From Cololabis saira (taxonomy: Eukaryota > Chordata > Actinopteri > Beloniformes > Belonidae), in contig NC_084590.1 of assembly GCF_033807715.1 (NCBI RefSeq), forward strand, positions 39,355,505 to 39,419,504: DNA of 64,000 nt. The letters are read 5' to 3'. Made by a program: the position numbers and the translations under genes. Within the stretch, counting starts at the first letter, position 1. Each line of letters begins with the position of its first letter. Shown in pieces: positions 45,201 to 57,424 of this stretch. The notes beneath the pieces were generated by a model. The model made no database searches, had not been told where the DNA came from, and saw only the letters and a list, made by a program, of their open reading frames with translations.

Positions 45201-46879
45201 AGCAAAAGCCTGTATGTAACGACAACAGATTTCACAATTTGGGTTCTGCAACGTAAAAAAATATAGTCTGCAATTTTCTTCTAAAAGTTTTTCCCTCAAA
45301 TAGTTGTCATGGTGGAGCAGACATCCCACAGAAGACAGTCTGTACAATTCCCCCTTGGTGATAATGAAGTGTTATTCATTTCTATTCAATTCAACTCAAC
45401 TCTCTCCGAAAAGTCATAGTCTCAGAACTGCTGGCTAGAAATCCTGAGAGACCGACACATGAATAGCGTCCATTTAAGATTAGTGTACATTGTGACCCGT
45501 GAGTATTAAGACATGTGAGCACTGTGCATCCTTATTTTAGAAGTCTTATATCATCTAATTATAACTTTGTACATTAATTACCCTATAACCTTAACCATGC
45601 CGTTGTACTTAGTACCCTTATCTTATATGTGAGCGAGGGCACAGTGAAAAGTTGAAAGGACTGTGGAAATGTCTTCGTCAGATGTGTGTCCATCCCTTGT
45701 TCTTCAGCATGGAGATCAGTGTAGTAACACCATCTCTTTCTCCATTCTCATCATTTGTATTACCAGTGCCAAATATTTATTTTTTCATGTTTTAATCACT
45801 TCTGCCATAAAACGCAGTGATGCAGCAGGAACGTCTCCAGGTTTTGAAAGCACATGGCATTTCACAACACATGTCGCACTGGCTCTGTGTTCATGGAGCA
45901 AAAGGAGTCAGATTTTAAATCAGCACAGAAAAATTACAGTTTTGTTTTTTAAAAGTGTTTGAGCTAATAGAGTGAACTATTTTAGCACTATTTGATGTAG
46001 AAGTGCTCACAGGGATACCTACTGCAGCCCACTGACACAGCGCTCAAATTGCAGAGTAACTTTCCTAAACCCTTGTCTAGCTCATTGATTGCAATTGAGA
46101 TGTTGAATAAAAATGGTGGTAGAACAGATCTCCACCTTTTTTTTCTTCTGAAACTTCTTCCAAAAAAAAAAAAGAGTCATCTTTGGTCCAGGAGAGATGC
46201 TCGGTAATTACTGTATCATTACAACACGGCATAGGAGCGAAGCGCTACAATCACTGAATCAGTCCTGTCCTTTTGTGTCGACACCACAAACAAAGGATAT
46301 TTTCAAGGGCACGAGCAGTCCCTGTAGGAGAAGTACGCACACACATATTAAAGCTCCCCTCTCCACCTTCCCATCTATGCCGATACTAGCGAAACCTAGT
46401 GCCCTATGCAGACTGCAGTGCTTAGAGTTGGGGCTCACGTCCATGATAGCCCACGGCAGCTGGTGTTCTCACAGACCACTGCATGGAAAATGGGATGATT
46501 TCAGGATTTAGGTGCCCATGGTGGATTTCTCACTCTGCAGTTATCGGGGCCAGAATCACTTTGTTATAGAATTGCAGAAGATTAACACAGAGGTTTTAAG
46601 CCCTCAGTCTCAGGTCTGCTAACAGGACGGTCAATGTTACTGTCATCCACTTTTGTTATGTTACACTGAACTAAACCGCCTCGTTCATTTATGGCTGTTG
46701 AGTGTTTGCATTGGACTAAAGATGGAAGTTTACATTTTTATGATAGTTCTAAGGCCTGGGGACAAATACATGTCATTATGCAGTTAAGCAGATGACATCA
46801 ACATTTAGCTGCTGTAACGAGCTCTGAGGTGATGCTGATTTAATAAAATGTCCACATTTATGCTCAAATGAGTCAATCA
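42241..46879. other. Repeat-poor unannotated stretch (4.6 kb)
   Basis: No transposon and no supported gene. A CA-rich tract lies at about 44446-44505. Paired ACGTGAATCACG words occur at 44159-44170 and 44180-44191. A short hydrophobic minus-strand frame near 42661-42740 ends in a stop without a donor. Confidence 0.55.
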
Positions 46880-46919
46880 GTCTAGGAAGAAAAGAAAAGA
46901 AAGGAAAAGAAAAGAAAAG
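46880..46919. repeat. AAAAG simple repeat
   Basis: Imperfect AAAAG/GAAAA units. Confidence 0.85.
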
Positions 46920-49900
46920 GTGCAGCATCTGACATTTTTTACTATTTTTTGCAGTCTCACACTTCATCCAAAGTTTCAATACTTGGATAACCACGTGATG
47001 CACGTGAATTACGATGGCAGTGTCTCGGAGCTCATCAGCACTCTCAGCACTTCCTTTGCTTATCTTTGCATTACTACATATCCTGGTCATGTTTCCTTTC
47101 TCCTCCTGACCATCTGTTCCCTGCTGCCAATCTTCCAAATGTGCCAGCTTCTGCCTCTACATCCTTTCCCTACTGAGTAAATCTTGGTGTTGATATCACA
47201 TTCTCCCTCTTCAATTTTCTCAGTTTCTGTCACCATTCTTTCTCTGTCTAACTCTCTCACACACACACTATGAAGTGTGGCAGGTCCCCAAACCAGAAGT
47301 CTTTATAAGTCGATCTGAATGGTAAATATTCATAAACTTCTGTCCTCTTTGTGAACTCTGTCCTGAAAAACTATAACTAGCACTCAAAAAAAAAAAAACT
47401 CTAAAAAGAGCAACAAATTATGGCTTTAGTTATCCTCACAATGGTTTATTTTTTCATTTTCAGATTTACTAGGAAGTGCTCTCACAAATAAATCTGCTGT
47501 GAAACATGAAAAGGTTTAGCTTCTTATGATTTTTTTCTTTGTTATTGTTCTCTCGAGCATTCTAATGCAAGGGGAAGAAAATATGTTCACAGCAGAAGCA
47601 ACATGTTCTGTTCGCTGTCAAGGTTTTCTCTTTTTTTAAGCTCAAAGCCCTCCTAATCAGGTCTCTCATGATGATCAAATCCTGTTGCGTCAAATTAGCA
47701 TCATTTAAGCACAGATCTACTGTATTTCTCTGGAAGTATAGCAAATTCAGACAAATTGTGTGAATTCACGGATAAGAGGATTGTATGCTGTCAAATTCAA
47801 AACATGACCTTGTTACCTCCCATGGCACAATACAGTACCTCTTCCTCGGCAGGCCTCTGCACTCGCCACCTCCTCCTCGAGCCGACGGCTGGCGTCCGCT
47901 CAAGTGTGTTAAAAACTCGTCTGTTCGCCTCAGGCTTTTACGGAATCACTATTACACTCTTTGCAAACCCACTGAAAGACTGCTGTAAAACATTTCAACC
48001 TAAGGAGAGTGGTGTGTGCGGTTGCAGTGATGGACTGTGGTCGACCGAGTTCAACCGAGCTCTGCTTACTGGAAACTGTATGATGCTGATGAGGGGTGTT
48101 TGCAAATCTTATCGCAGAGCTTTGAAAATGCTTTACCTTGACTTTGCTACAGCAAATACAAGCATCAGACATTTAGCACTGAAAGTAACAGGGAAAAGAA
48201 AAAGGAAACTTTCAAAAGTCTTGTTTTGGAGAAAAAAGTGAAATCCATCACTGCATTATGCATAACTTAATACATAATTCATGCACAAATGAAAATTTCA
48301 TCAAGGAAACATGATGACTGAGGTACACGCAATTACAAGCATTGCTCACATCAAAGTAAAATAAACTGATATAAATAAGTGATGGTATGTAAGGAAGCAC
48401 ATTCAGGCTAATAGATGCGCCATGAGAATCCAGAGTTTTCTAATGATGTTTTTGGTCAAGCAAACCACCTCGCTGACAATTTATCAGACTGCTGATGTTC
48501 AAGTTTTGTCTAAATTTGAAATTTGAAAGCCTTCTTATGTTTTTTTTAATCATTATTATTTTATTTTAGAGGTTCAAATAGGATGTCAGATCCTTTTTGT
48601 CGTTGTGCTTTAGGGTTGTTCCTTTTGCAGATGAGACAAGTGTCATACCAGATCCATATAGGAGGAAGGCTGATGTAACTTCACTGAGAATTACAAGAGA
48701 CAGCAGTGACTTAGGTGATAAACTTAAAATTCACCTCTTAGCTGTGTGTCCCCATATAAATTATCTTTTGGTACTAAATATATTAGATGTGCTAAAAAAT
48801 TTAATATTTTTCTGTGACCCCGTTGCACAGAGACTTTAATCTCGCCAATATATCTCCCAGTGCTCCATTTACGATTTCACTTTTTTTTTTTCCACTTTCA
48901 CAAAGACATCTGGTTTAGAGGTGAATGAGCCTTTTCAGCTGATGGCCAATTCACCTCCAGAGTCTATTAGTACGGTGCACTACCTGCTGCTTTTTCAAGC
49001 TGTGCTGCTAATTTTAGATGAGTCTCCAGTTCGTGTAAAACAAGGTGAACCACAAAAACAAAAGCATAGTTAATATAAAGCACTTTTTTTATGCGGATTG
49101 TTTTAATATTTCATCCATGCCTATGAAATGGATTTCCCAAAATTGTAATTTTCACACAATTTTAAAATTAAAGCATCAAAAAACAAAATGAGGTTTGGAG
49201 ATGATAATTTCCCTCAGGTATTAGCACTTCACTATTAAAAAAAAAACATGATTAGCTTCCCTGTGATTAGCCAGTTGCTTGGAAACATTTCATTTATCTG
49301 ATGAATATTCCAATACTGTTTCTAAAAAAACACTTTGATTTAAGGAGTTTCATTTGATGCATTTCCTGTGCTCTTTCGCTCATTGGACTTTTTTTTCTTC
49401 ATTTCTTCATTTTATCATTGATTTCTCCAAATGAAATGTCAGCATGTCAAGGATCAGACCAATTTCTCTATGTCCTTTTGTTGCCTGTTAAAATGCGGAA
49501 AGAACTTCTCTGACAAATACGAATGTGTTCTGTGAAGGGGGTGACGAAATACATCCAAAAGCAGTGATCCTTTTCCCAGGCGGAAAGCAAACACGTTCAG
49601 CGTGTGCAGGCTGTCATTTCATCGAGAAGTTTGTCAATTACGAGTCTAGACGCTCTCTGTGTGTACGCGCGCGCTGGGTGACATTCTTTACTGTTATGAG
49701 CAAGAAATCTGTTGTTTATTCTAAGGTGCATTCTTTTGCAATGAGGTATTTCCAACTGTGCTTAAGGTATTTCTTCTGTTCTTTCTTCTTTTTTCAGCTT
49801 TAGCCAAGTAAAAAAGAAATGCAGCCTGCAACACTTTGTCTGCTATGAGTCAGGTACTATAAAATATGACAAATTTCAGATTGCAGTTTCATACTGTGGT

Positions 49901-51159
49901 GGCTGTACTGGGGGTGGAGGGGCAACAGCATTGAGGGAGACTATATAGCTGGTTACACCAGCTAAAGTCCCCCCCACCTCCTAGCCATTTAGATCTGTGA
50001 AATCCATTTCTCTTTGCATGTTTGCTCTTATTTGCAATAATTACAACCTCCACCCCAAACAGGCCCGATAAACACCTCCTCATTTAGAAGTGTTTGTTCA
50101 GATCGGCAGGACCTGCTGCTTGTCTTGCTGTTTATAAACCGTGGAAATCTACGGGGATTACACAGGCTCATCACCATCTGTGGCATTGCTCCAACACAGC
50201 CCTGCGACGCGAAGAGCCCTATCAGGGCAGTGACAGAGGGAGGCACACACAGACTGACACATAATGGGCTGCTCGCACCTCATCTGCTGAACAATGTCAT
50301 CAACATTCTGGTCTGTTAGCAGAGACACACAAACACACACACCGTAAACATGCATTTTGTCTATTTATGGTAAGCAACAGTACAAAACAGCATTTTGAAA
50401 CTTTTCAAATGAAATTGGAACCACTATTTCCAAAGAGACACTTTCACGCACAAAGCATGACCTGCAGTAACAAACCTACAGGGTATTTCTGGCATCATGG
50501 TGTTTCATAACAAACAGAGATTTCTGTGAAATGATTGCTAAGTTGTGCAAAACAACTTGATTGACTATTGATTGACAGCTATCATAGGTTAGTCCGCGCG
50601 ACTGACAAATATTTTGAGCACATGTGACAGCATCTGACAGGGATACCTTTGATGATATTTTTAAAATGGACACTAATACGACATACATAAATAACTGCAT
50701 CCCCATCAGGTGTGAAAAGAATTTTCTCGCTTGTTCAGTGTTAAGGTTGCACACAAATATAAATGCAATAATGCGCAGGCTGCATAATAATGGAATGCAA
50801 ATGTAACATTGAATGCACTCAGATATTTCTCTGATCTTTTACTGGTCTATGCTGCCTTCAGAATGAACTCCTTTTAATGCCATAACAGCCGAGCAAAAAC
50901 ATGATGAAGAAAATTAAGTGGAATAAAAACAACCTATAGCCAACTGTAAGTGTAAAAGGTGCAGACAAAGACGTGGGACAGACTTCTCAGTCATGCACAG
51001 AGGAATATGTCTGCAGATGCATCATCTCCATAATCGTCTCAATCTGAATATTTAATTACCATAAACTATGTACCTTTTTTTCCTTTGGAAAACTTGTGAT
51101 CTTCCATCTACTGATGGCATTTACGTCGGCAGATGCGGAGGGAAGGAGTCCTGCTTTAT
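46920..51159. other. Repeat-poor unannotated stretch (4.2 kb)
   Basis: The longest frame, 161 codons at 47756-48241, has no recognisable domain, no supporting splice structure and a cysteine/arginine-rich low-information composition. I treat it as chance. No transposon was recognised. Confidence 0.5.
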
Positions 51160-51365
51160 ATAAGACTCCACCCACCATGCATATGGACTGTTTGCCCCCC
51201 CACCCCATCTCACCCCCTTCCCTGCAGGCAGAAGGCTGCGAAGCATCAAAGCCAACACATCAAGGCTCAAAGAAAGCTTCTTCCCGGAGGCTGTGAGACT
51301 TGTGAAACCTGCTACCTCAATGACTGACCTCTCGCCCTTTCTTCCTTTTGTGCTGCTGATTTTAA
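51160..51365 (+). pseudogene. LINE C-terminal coding relic
   Basis: The frame reads RRLRSIKANTSRLKESFF followed by PEAVRLVKPATS. This resembles the C-terminal RSxKArTxRlxnSFFPrAvrlLN motif found at the end of some fish LINE polyproteins. Only about 40 residues are recognisable and no 3' tail was identified. It is the only clear transposon remnant between 40.9 and 52.6 kb. Confidence 0.5.
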
Positions 51366-52638
51366 TATGCTGCTTTTTTATGTAATCTTTGAGGGTTTAT
51401 TGATAAGTTTTAGATGAACCTTAGTTTTTAATTATTTTGAATTTTTAAGAATTTTTCCACTGATGAAAACAAAGTTACAAAATTTGCTTTCTTCATGTGT
51501 TAAAATGTTAGGAGATACAAGTGACATTTTTTGTCTTTGTCATGTTATTTACCACAGATTATGATATTTTACCTTCGATTTTTAAAGGTCACACTTTATT
51601 AAGCTGGCCCTGAAGACGTCTCTTTTTCCTCTTCCAGTCAATGTAACTTAGACATAATATCCTGTTTTAACATGTTTTCCTGTTAAAGTAAATAAAAGCA
51701 AGCAAATTCAGGCAAAAACTGAAAAAAAAAAAAAAGCTGACAAGTTTAATCCGGTGTTAAACCCTTATGTGACCTGTGGAAGTATCATGACCTCTTAAAC
51801 CTCATGTTAGTGCTGGAGGTTAAAGTTTAAGCTGCGACTGAAGTCTAGCTATATCCCGATTGCAAAAAAATGTCTTAGGGGTGGAACTCTGAAGTCCATA
51901 CCTTTAGCAAAACATTGGAGATTGGAAAAATACATTTGAACCCTGTCCAACAGCCTTGTCTCATCTCAGCAATCACAACTCATCTCTGCTGATCGCCTCT
52001 ATAAGCTACTTGGCCATGATATTACTTTATGTTGTCAATGTTAGTTAGCAGAAGCTAAAACAATAAACTACTCACAGCTCCACGAGAGCATGAAAAATAT
52101 GATTAAAATGACCAAAGTAGAGACATAATAAACTTGTAACGACATGTTTGGCGTCTGCCTGATGTTAATTTCACAGTTTACGTGTTATCCCTGTGTTATC
52201 TCATCATTAGCAAGACCTCCTTGCAAACAAGTATCATCAGTCGGTGACAACATAGTTTGACAACAGCCACTGCGTTTGAAATTATCATGTTACATTATAT
52301 ACTTCGGTGTAGGTCAAAAGATCCATTTCATTATCATGAAATCAATGCTTTGGCTATCGTTACATTTTAGCATCGGTTCAGTAGATAAGGTTTGATCAAA
52401 CGAAAGGGCGCCTAACATGGGTATCGCTAAGTAACTTGACTTACTTTACCATCAACACAAAAAAATCTGCAGCGATTTACTCACCAATCTAAAAGAAATG
52501 TTTCTAATCAAATGTAATTTCTTTGCTGTCCAGAAGTCTCCAACACGGGAAAGCATTGCCAATATTTGCTCTGGTTTCATCCCTGTTTTCACATGCAAAT
52601 TTATTTTCAGCCACTGCGCTGTTTCTGCGTACCCATCC
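51366..52638. other. Unannotated stretch
   Basis: No gene or repeat recognised, up to the target-site repeat of the foldback element. Confidence 0.6.
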
Positions 52639-54578
52639 TAAAATGCAACCTGATCTCACAAAAATCCGTGAAATGCCCACGACCTCTCACCACTATTTTC
52701 CGTGGTACCAACACGGAAACTGGTAAAATTACGTGTGGGCACCACGGATATTGTACCATGCAAAGTCAATGGGATCCGTGGTCGTGATATATACACGGAT
52801 TATGACATTATTATTATTTATATATTATTCTTATTTATAGTGGCTAAATTATGCGTTTTTGTCGCGCAAGGTACGGTTTTTTACTGTCAGTTTGTAAAAA
52901 CATGTTTTTAACGCTGTTTTAGCAGTGTTTTAATGAGGTTTTAATCTGACCACCACGGATATAGTACTATGCAAAGTCAATGGGGGCGTGGTCGTGATAT
53001 ATACACGAATTATGACCTTATTATTATTTATATATTATTCTTTGTTATAGTGGCTAAATTATGCGTTTTTGGCGCGCAAGGTACTGATTTTTAATGTCAG
53101 TTTGTAAAAGCCTGTTTTTAACGCTGTTTTAGCAGTGTTTTAATGAGGTTTTAATCTGAGCACCACGGATATAGTACTATGCAAAGTCAATGGGGGCGTG
53201 GTCGTGATATATACACGAATTATGACATTATTATTATTTATATATTATTCTTTGTTATAGTGGCTAAATTATGCGTTTTTGTCGCGCAACGTACTGTTTT
53301 TTAATGTCAGTTTGTAAAAGCCCGTTTTTAACGCTGTTTTAGCAGTGTTTTAATGAGGTTTTAATCTGAGCACCACGGATATAGTACTATGCAAAGTCAA
53401 TGGGGGCGTGGTCGTGATATATACACGAATTATGACATTATTATTATTTATATATTATTCTTTGTTATAGTGGCTAAATTATGCGTTTTTGTCGCGCAAC
53501 GTACTGTTTTTTAATGTCAGTTTGTAAAAGCCCGTTTTTAACGCTGTTTTAGCAGTGTTTTAATGAGGTTTTAATCTGACCACCACGGATATAGTAGCCT
53601 ACTATGCAAAGCAACCTGATCTCACAAAAGTCTGTGAAATGCCCACGACCTATTTCCGTGGTACCAACACGGAAAGTGGTATAATTCCGTGTGACCACCA
53701 CGATATAGTACTATGCAAAGTCAATGGGATCCATGCTCGTGATATACACACGGATAATGCCCACGACCTATTTTCCGTGGTACCAACACGGAAAGTGCTA
53801 TAATTCCGTGTGACCAACACGGATATAGTACTGTGCAAAGTCAATGGGATCCGTGGTCGTGATATATACACGTTTTTTGACATTATTATTATTTATATAT
53901 TATTCTTTGTTAAAGTGGCTAAATTATGCGTTTTTGTTGCGCAAGGTACGGTTTTTTACTGTCAGTTTGTAAAAACATGTTTTTAACGCTGTTTTAGCAG
54001 TGTTTTAATGAGGTTTTAATCTGACCACCACGGATATAGTACTATGCAAAGTCAATGGGAGGCGTGGTCGTGATATATACACGTTTTATGACATTATTAT
54101 TATTTATATATTATTCTTTGTTATAGTGGCTAAATTATGCGTTTTTGTCGCGCAACGTACTGTTTTTTAATGTCAGTTTGTAAAAGCCCGTTTTTAACGC
54201 TGTTTTAGCAGTGTTTTTATGAGGTTTTAATCTGACCACCACGGATATAGTACTATGCAAAGTCAATGGGGGCGTGGTCGTGATATATACACGAATTATG
54301 ACATTATTATTATTTATATATTATTCTTTGTTATAGTGGCTAAATTATGCGTTTTTGGCGCGCAAGGTACGGTTTTTACTGCCAGTTTGTAAAAACATGT
54401 TTTTAACGCTGTTTTAAGAAGAGACAGGCGATATTTAAAGTTTCTCCCATTTCGTCAACCACAGGGGATTCCCTGGGCGTCCCCTCTACGTCATAGAGTG
54501 ACGAGGGGGGATCCTGATCACGTGACGGATCCCCCCGAATAATAATGATAATGCTAATGATAATAGTAATATTAATAA

Positions 54579-54579
<1 letters not shown>

Positions 54580-54609
<30 letters not shown>

Positions 54610-54757
54610 AAGAAGAAGAAGAAGAAGAAGAAGAAGAAGAAGAAGAAGAAGAAGAAGAAGAAGAAGAAGAAGAAGAAGACGAAGAATGATAATAATAAGA
54701 AGAATGATGATAATAATAATGATAATGATACTAATAATAATAATAACAATGATGATG

Positions 54758-54811
<54 letters not shown>
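54580..54811. repeat. AAG and AAT microsatellites, left arm
   Basis: An AAG tract of about 108 bp (54580-54688) is followed by mixed AAT/GAT and an AAT tract (about 54763-54811). The mirror tract in the right arm is shorter. Poly-Arg and poly-Phe frames here are artefacts. Confidence 0.95.
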
Positions 54812-55235
54812 CTGAAATTAATTAATTAATTAATTATATTAATCATAATATTAATATTTAGTATAATAATAAATACACCTGTAGCACAAACCAGTGTTTA
54901 TAGCAAACATTCAGAGACATTATCAGACAATGATTAATGACGCAACACAGTCTCACTGCGGAGGCGCAAATAGGCTCCTATTGGCTGCAATGTAATCCCG
55001 TCTGCGGCTAGATTTGACGCTCGTAGCAGGTGATCACCGCGAGCGGCTTCCCCATTCCTCTTTTTTTTTTTAAATGCATATACTTCAATTTAAAAGATGG
55101 TTTGATGACATTTCTAGCGAGAAATTTTCAGACACAAATAGAATACACCAAATTGTATGACACTTCCAATGTAATCCCGTCTATATGTGACGATCAGAGC
55201 AGTACTTCAATTTAAAAGTGTGGTTTGATGACACT

Positions 55236-55290
55236 CCTAAATTAAATACTTACCTGCTGTATTCTACTGCCCTTATTTTTAACAGCTTGT
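55236..55290 (+). repeat. LINE-tail fragment inside the left-arm-only segment
   Basis: taaattaaatacttacc...ctactgccctta and ttttaacagcttgtg match the L2-like LINE at 21031-21070 and 21533 onward. This copy lacks the MITE present there. It lies at the inner edge of the segment missing from the right arm. Confidence 0.7.
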
Positions 55291-55614
55291 GCTCTTACAA
55301 CGCCATATTAAAACAAATTATAAACCACATTAACACTTCATAGAAACAAAGATCGAGGGATGAGGTCTTGAAACGTTGTTTAATACGTTACGCCACTGAA
55401 CGCAACCCTTCCTGTCGCCGAGATAGGCAGCAGGACAAAACGTTAAAATAGCACTAATAAATGCATATATTGATCTTTTCCATCACATACATCTACTCAC
55501 GATATAAATATACATTTTATGGTCACACTTTGTCTGTTGAAAAATGAGCGGATATATTATTTCGGAACCCTAATGTCAACATCTTAACCCTAAACCGGAA
55601 GAGGTTACAGAACT

Positions 55615-56473
55615 ACAATTTGCGCCAAGTTACAATACACAGCATTGTGCTACGTCATAGCTTTTGTAGTTCCAATGAATTAGCGCTTATATAAAACTGT
55701 GATCACGAACTTTGCAAGCTTATTATATGTTTTTAAGGGTGGGAAGCACGCCTGTTCGGTCTGATTTTGACTTTTGTATTGGTAAGAGGGTGAAATCATG
55801 TTTTTTATAGGTTTTGACCCTATTCAGTGGCGCCCCCTATTGGACTACTGTCGGGCATGATAGTAGAGGTGCAGAGCTTTCCAAAACTGTTGACCCCATG
55901 TCTCTAGCATATTTTGTTGTTGAATTATAGGCCTTCAAAAGTGTCACAGGTACAAGGTTCAAAGGGCACACCTGGGGAGCAGGAATTGCCCACAAATCTC
56001 ATATTGACATATGTTGCTCCTGAGGTTAAGACCTTTCCAACGATGTCTTCACTGTTGTCCTACGACAAAGTTTGATTTTCTTGTTGGTACAGATCATGGA
56101 TGTTTGACTTGTATATTCAGAGACCTATTTAAGGGGCTGAGCTGGAAACAATCAGTCAAAATCTTTTAACGAGTATTTTGTGGCCAGATTTCTTTAAGAT
56201 ATCGATGATAGTATTATACACAGTCATACTATTCAATTTGGACCAGTTCTGAGTTTATTTTCCCCTTTAAATACTGATTGTTTCACCTTTTGAAATTTTC
56301 CCATTAACTTAACATGGCTATTTAGAGACCCTTTAACCGCTTCCCCAGTCTGACAGGATGATCCTAGATGATCAAGGATGATCAAATGTATAATATATCA
56401 TAGTGCTAATACATTTCTGTGTGTTTAAGTTATGCAAACACACCTTAAAAAATGTTTTTAAAAAAAGTTCAAA
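55615..56473. other. Loop of foldback element
   Basis: This is an 859-bp single-copy spacer between the arms. It includes cagtggcgccccctattgga (about 55824) and gatgatcctagatgatcaag (about 56357). No reading frame or known domain was found. Confidence 0.75.
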
Positions 56474-56511
56474 AGTTCTGGTAACCTCCTTCCGGTTTAG
56501 GGTTAAGATGT

Positions 56512-56744
56512 TGTTTGTGTTCAATAAATGGAGAGGAGACATGGAGCGTTTCTATCACTTCAGCAGTACTTTAATCAAAGATACGCTATACAGTTTATTG
56601 AACGTCTCTGCTTTAATTAACGTTCAACGGTTAACGTTCGAGACATCAGCTGTACAGCACTTCCTGTTTAACAGTCGGGGCAAAACGTTACCATGACAAC
56701 ACCGGAGGGGGCGGGGCCTCCCACTATAACAGAATCTCATAACA
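56512..56744 (-). mobile_element. Solo LTR in the right arm
   Basis: The 233-bp sequence begins TG and ends CA and is flanked by the exact 5-bp duplication gatgt at 56507-56511 and 56745-56749. On the minus strand it starts tgttatgagattctg, carries a GC box (ccccgccccctcc) near the start and a polyadenylation signal (ttcaataaactg) further on. This is the promoter-then-poly(A) order of a long terminal repeat. No internal retroelement sequence remains, which indicates LTR-LTR recombination. The left arm is uninterrupted at the matching site (55579-55586). Confidence 0.8.
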
Positions 56745-57210
56745 GATGTTGACATTAGGGTTCCGAAATAATATATCCGCTCATTTTTCAACAGACAAAG
56801 TGTGACCATAAAATGTATATTTATATCGTGAGTAGATGTATGTGATGGACAAGATCAATATATGCATTTATTAGTGCTATTTTAACGTTTTGTCCTGCTG
56901 CCTATCTCGGCGACAGGAAGGGTTGCGTTCAGTGGCGTAACGTATTAAGCCGCGTTTCAAAACAGATCTTTCAGACCTCATCCCTCGATCTTTGTTTCTA
57001 TGAAGTGTTAATGTGGTTTATAATTTGTTTTAATATGGCGTTGTAAGAGCACAAGCACATGCCTCCGGAGTGAGACTGTGTTGCGTCATTAATCATTGTC
57101 TGATAATGTCTCTGAATGTTTGCTATAAACACTGGTTTGTGCTACAGGTGTATTTATTATTATACTAAATATTAATATTATGATTAATATAAATAATTAA
57201 TTAATTTCTG

Positions 57211-57211
<1 letters not shown>

Positions 57212-57264
<53 letters not shown>

Positions 57265-57361
57265 CATTATTATCATCATTGTTATTATTATTATTAGTAT
57301 CATTATCATTATTATTATCATCATTCTTCTTATTATTATCATTCTTCTTCTTCTTCTTCTT

Positions 57362-57421
<60 letters not shown>
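57212..57421. repeat. TTA and TTC microsatellites, right arm
   Basis: These are the mirror of the left-arm tracts: TTA at about 57212-57263, TTC at about 57343-57391 (about 48 bp) and TTA again to 57421. The TTC tract is about 60 bp shorter than its left-arm partner. Confidence 0.95.

Positions 57422-57424
<3 letters not shown>

Larger units (their letters stand above)
52645..55614 (+). repeat. Left arm of foldback element
   Basis: The arm contains 210-211-bp monomers with starts (caccacggat) at 52740, 52951, 53161, 53371 and 53581. An internal copy of the terminus begins at 53611. More monomers start at 53815, 54026 and 54237. A CpG-containing unique block follows to about 54540, then AAG and AAT tracts and an inner unique block. 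Bases about 54965-55285 have no counterpart in the right arm. Confidence 0.9.

Noticed and set aside
47756..48241. 161-codon plus-strand frame
   Set aside because: No recognisable domain, no splice or promoter context, and overlapping frames on the other strand. In 64 kb of AT-rich DNA one chance frame of this size is plausible.
54486..54829. Frames encoding poly-Phe, poly-Arg and poly-Ile in the foldback arms
   Set aside because: They arise from AAG and AAT microsatellites and exist in several frames.
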